Origin: Thiospirochaeta perfilievii
GTDB lineage: Bacteria > Spirochaetota > Spirochaetia > DSM-2461
Length of the DNA: 64,000 nt
Assembly: GCF_008329945.1 (NCBI RefSeq)
Contig: NZ_CP035807.1
Span: 2,728,001 to 2,792,000 of the forward strand
Direction: 5' to 3'
This document shows positions 62,548 through 64,000 of this stretch, piece after piece. The number at the start of each line of letters is the position of its first letter. The first letter of the stretch is position 1. Under the pieces are notes generated by a model. That model saw nothing but the letters and a program-made list of their open reading frames with translations. It did no database searches and was not told where the DNA came from. The position numbers and the translations under genes were made by a program.

Positions 62548-63999
62548 TTATAATAAAATATCAATAACTTCTTTCATTAGAGTCACAGGATAAAATGTGA
62601 TACCCTTTTTTACCTTCTCTGGAATTTCATCTAAATCCCTTTCATTTTGAATAGGTATTATTATATGCTTAATTTTATTTCGCCTTGCAGCAATAACCTT
62701 CTCTTTTAATCCACCAATAGGAAGAACCTTCCCAGTTAGGGATAACTCTCCTGTCATGGCAAAACCCTTTTTCACCTGCTTATTTTTAGCTAGGGATAAA
62801 AATGTTGTAGCCATGGTTATACCAGCTGAAGGTCCATCCTTAGGTGTTGCTCCCTCGGGAATGTGCAGATGGATAGTATTTTTTTCAAAGAAGTCAGGTT
62901 TAACCCCATAATCCTTAGCTATACTCTTAATATATGTATATGCAAGGTTAGCAGACTCCTTCATAACATTCCCCAACTGTCCTGTTAGTTGTAGGGCTGT
63001 TTTCCCAGGGGTTTTAACAGTCTCAATAATTAGGGTATCTCCACCGTAGTTAGTCCATGCAAGGCCTATTGCCATACCTGGCTCTGTAACCTTTTTAACC
63101 TCTTCATCCCTAAAATATGGTTTTTTAAGATACTCCTCTAAAACATCAGGTGTTATCTCTATAGGCAGTTCTGGCTTTTCTAATATAATCTTCTTTACAA
63201 CCTTTCTATTTATCTTATCAAGGGCGTGTTCAAAGGTTCTCATACCAGCATCCCGTGCGTAGCCCTCTCCAATAGCCTTAAGAGTCGCATTTGGGAATTT
63301 TATTTGAGATTTTTCTAAACCGTGTTTTTTTATAGATTTAGGTATAAGGTATTTTTTAGCAATCTGTACCTTCTCATCTAATATATATCCAGATAACCTA
63401 ATTATCTCCATTCTATCTAGTAGGGGTTTAGGTATAGTATCTAAACTATTGGCTGTTGCTATAAATAGAACATGGGATAAATCAAATGGTAGGTCAATAT
63501 AGTGGTCCCTAAATGCGATATTCTGTTCTGGGTCTAAAACCTCTAATAAAGCAGAGGATGGATCTCCCATTGGGCTAGAACTAAGTTTGTCTATTTCGTC
63601 TATCATAAAAACAGGTGCCTTTGTTTTTACAATTTTAAGACCTTGAATTATCTTACCGGGCATAGAACCAATATAAGTTCTTCTATGACCTTTAATTTCA
63701 GCCTCATCCTTCATTCCACCAACACTAAACCTAAAAAAGTTTCGTCCCATGGATCTGGCAATTGACTTACCTATCGATGTTTTTCCAACACCCGGAGGAC
63801 CAACTAGGCATATAATAGAACCCTTAGTATCATTTTTTAACTTTCTTACAGCTAAATACTCTAGAATCCTCTCCTTTACATCATCTAAACCGTAGTGGTC
63901 ATGGTCTAATATCTTTTTACCCTTTTTTATATCAATGTTATCTTTTTTAGGATCACTCCAGGGTAGACCAATTATTGTCTCTAAGTAGTTCCGTGTTAC
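62548..63999 (-). CDS. lon: Lon protease, C-terminal part, cut by window
   Basis: The frame is continuous from the right window edge: VTRNYLETIIGLPWSD, then Walker A GPPGVGKTS, Walker B VFMIDEIDK and LDPEQN, then the protease domain with catalytic Ser in DGPSAG and Lys in GGLKEK. The Met at 63750 is internal. The N-terminal substrate-binding domain lies outside. ATP-dependent quality-control protease. Confidence 0.93.
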   Translation of the reverse strand, partial: VTRNYLETIIGLPWSDPKKDNIDIKKGKKILDHDHYGLDDVKERILEYLAVRKLKNDTKGSIICLVGPPGVGKTSIGKSIARSMGRNFFRFSVGGMKDEAEIKGHRRTYIGSMPGKIIQGLKIVKTKAPVFMIDEIDKLSSSPMGDPSSALLEVLDPEQNIAFRDHYIDLPFDLSHVLFIATANSLDTIPKPLLDRMEIIRLSGYILDEKVQIAKKYLIPKSIKKHGLEKSQIKFPNATLKAIGEGYARDAGMRTFEHALDKINRKVVKKIILEKPELPIEITPDVLEEYLKKPYFRDEEVKKVTEPGMAIGLAWTNYGGDTLIIETVKTPGKTALQLTGQLGNVMKESANLAYTYIKSIAKDYGVKPDFFEKNTIHLHIPEGATPKDGPSAGITMATTFLSLAKNKQVKKGFAMTGELSLTGKVLPIGGLKEKVIAARRNKIKHIIIPIQNERDLDEIPEKVKKGITFYPVTLMKEVIDILL

Positions 64000-64000
64000 A

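Noticed and set aside
62548-63750. Truncated lon beginning at the Met at 63750
   Set aside because: The frame runs on without a stop to the window edge and contains the Walker A motif upstream of that Met; only the window cuts the gene.

Overview
This is an AT-rich 64 kb chromosomal window, most likely from an anaerobic, free-living spirochaete. The inference rests on low GC, class III (oxygen-sensitive) ribonucleotide reductase, PilZ, cyclase and lipoprotein genes, and several conserved proteins of no known family; no rRNA is present to confirm it. Both ends are cut: an SPFH/band-7 gene enters at the left edge and lon leaves at the right edge.

Positions 1-42 kb are mostly housekeeping. In order: an SPFH protein; PilZ; a proC-proA-proB proline operon; a tightly overlapping minus-strand operon (HisD-like enzyme, folC, PH-like membrane protein, lipoprotein, pepN, Rrf2 regulator, MATE exporter); a CheY-like regulator; an nrdR-nrdD-redoxin-nrdG operon under an NrdR box; a YhfX-like PLP enzyme and an M48 protease; ung-SDR; a cyclase and a patatin; an IS110-family element with a structured leader that may be its bridge RNA; a beta-mannoside utilisation cluster (AraC regulator, beta-mannosidase, lyxose/mannose isomerase, fructokinase); htrA with a two-component system; an IlvY-like regulator; and a biotin operon (birA, bioY, bioM, bioN) with a BirA operator lying over the birA start codon.

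Positions 42.1-58.9 kb are accessory DNA bracketed by two identical initiator tRNA-Met genes. Downstream of each tRNA are GC-rich repeats (three 194-bp units at one, one unit at the other), and each repeat ends with a copy of the last 18 nt of the tRNA. Inside are a decayed histidine kinase/response regulator pair, an IS4-like element, a five-gene operon of AAA-ATPase/PD-(D/E)XK paralogs that differ by shuffled segments, and two repeat-rich lipoproteins. One lipoprotein ends in a DUF1566-type lectin-like domain whose last 35 codons look like the variable region of a diversity-generating retroelement.

Positions 58.9-64 kb return to housekeeping genes: an aldose epimerase, a frameshifted HATPase protein, an acyl-CoA ligase and lon.

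The strongest leads are: (1) class III RNR split in frame (TAA-AAA-ATG) so that the glycyl-radical loop sits on a second chain fused to a CPNC redoxin; (2) the mosaic AAA/PD-(D/E)XK array; (3) the candidate DGR target without a visible reverse transcriptase; (4) the tRNA-tail tandem repeats, organised like the E. coli tyrT distal repeats. Several genes carry one-base frameshifts, three of them repairable by one extra base at a G run, so assembly error must be excluded before calling them pseudogenes.
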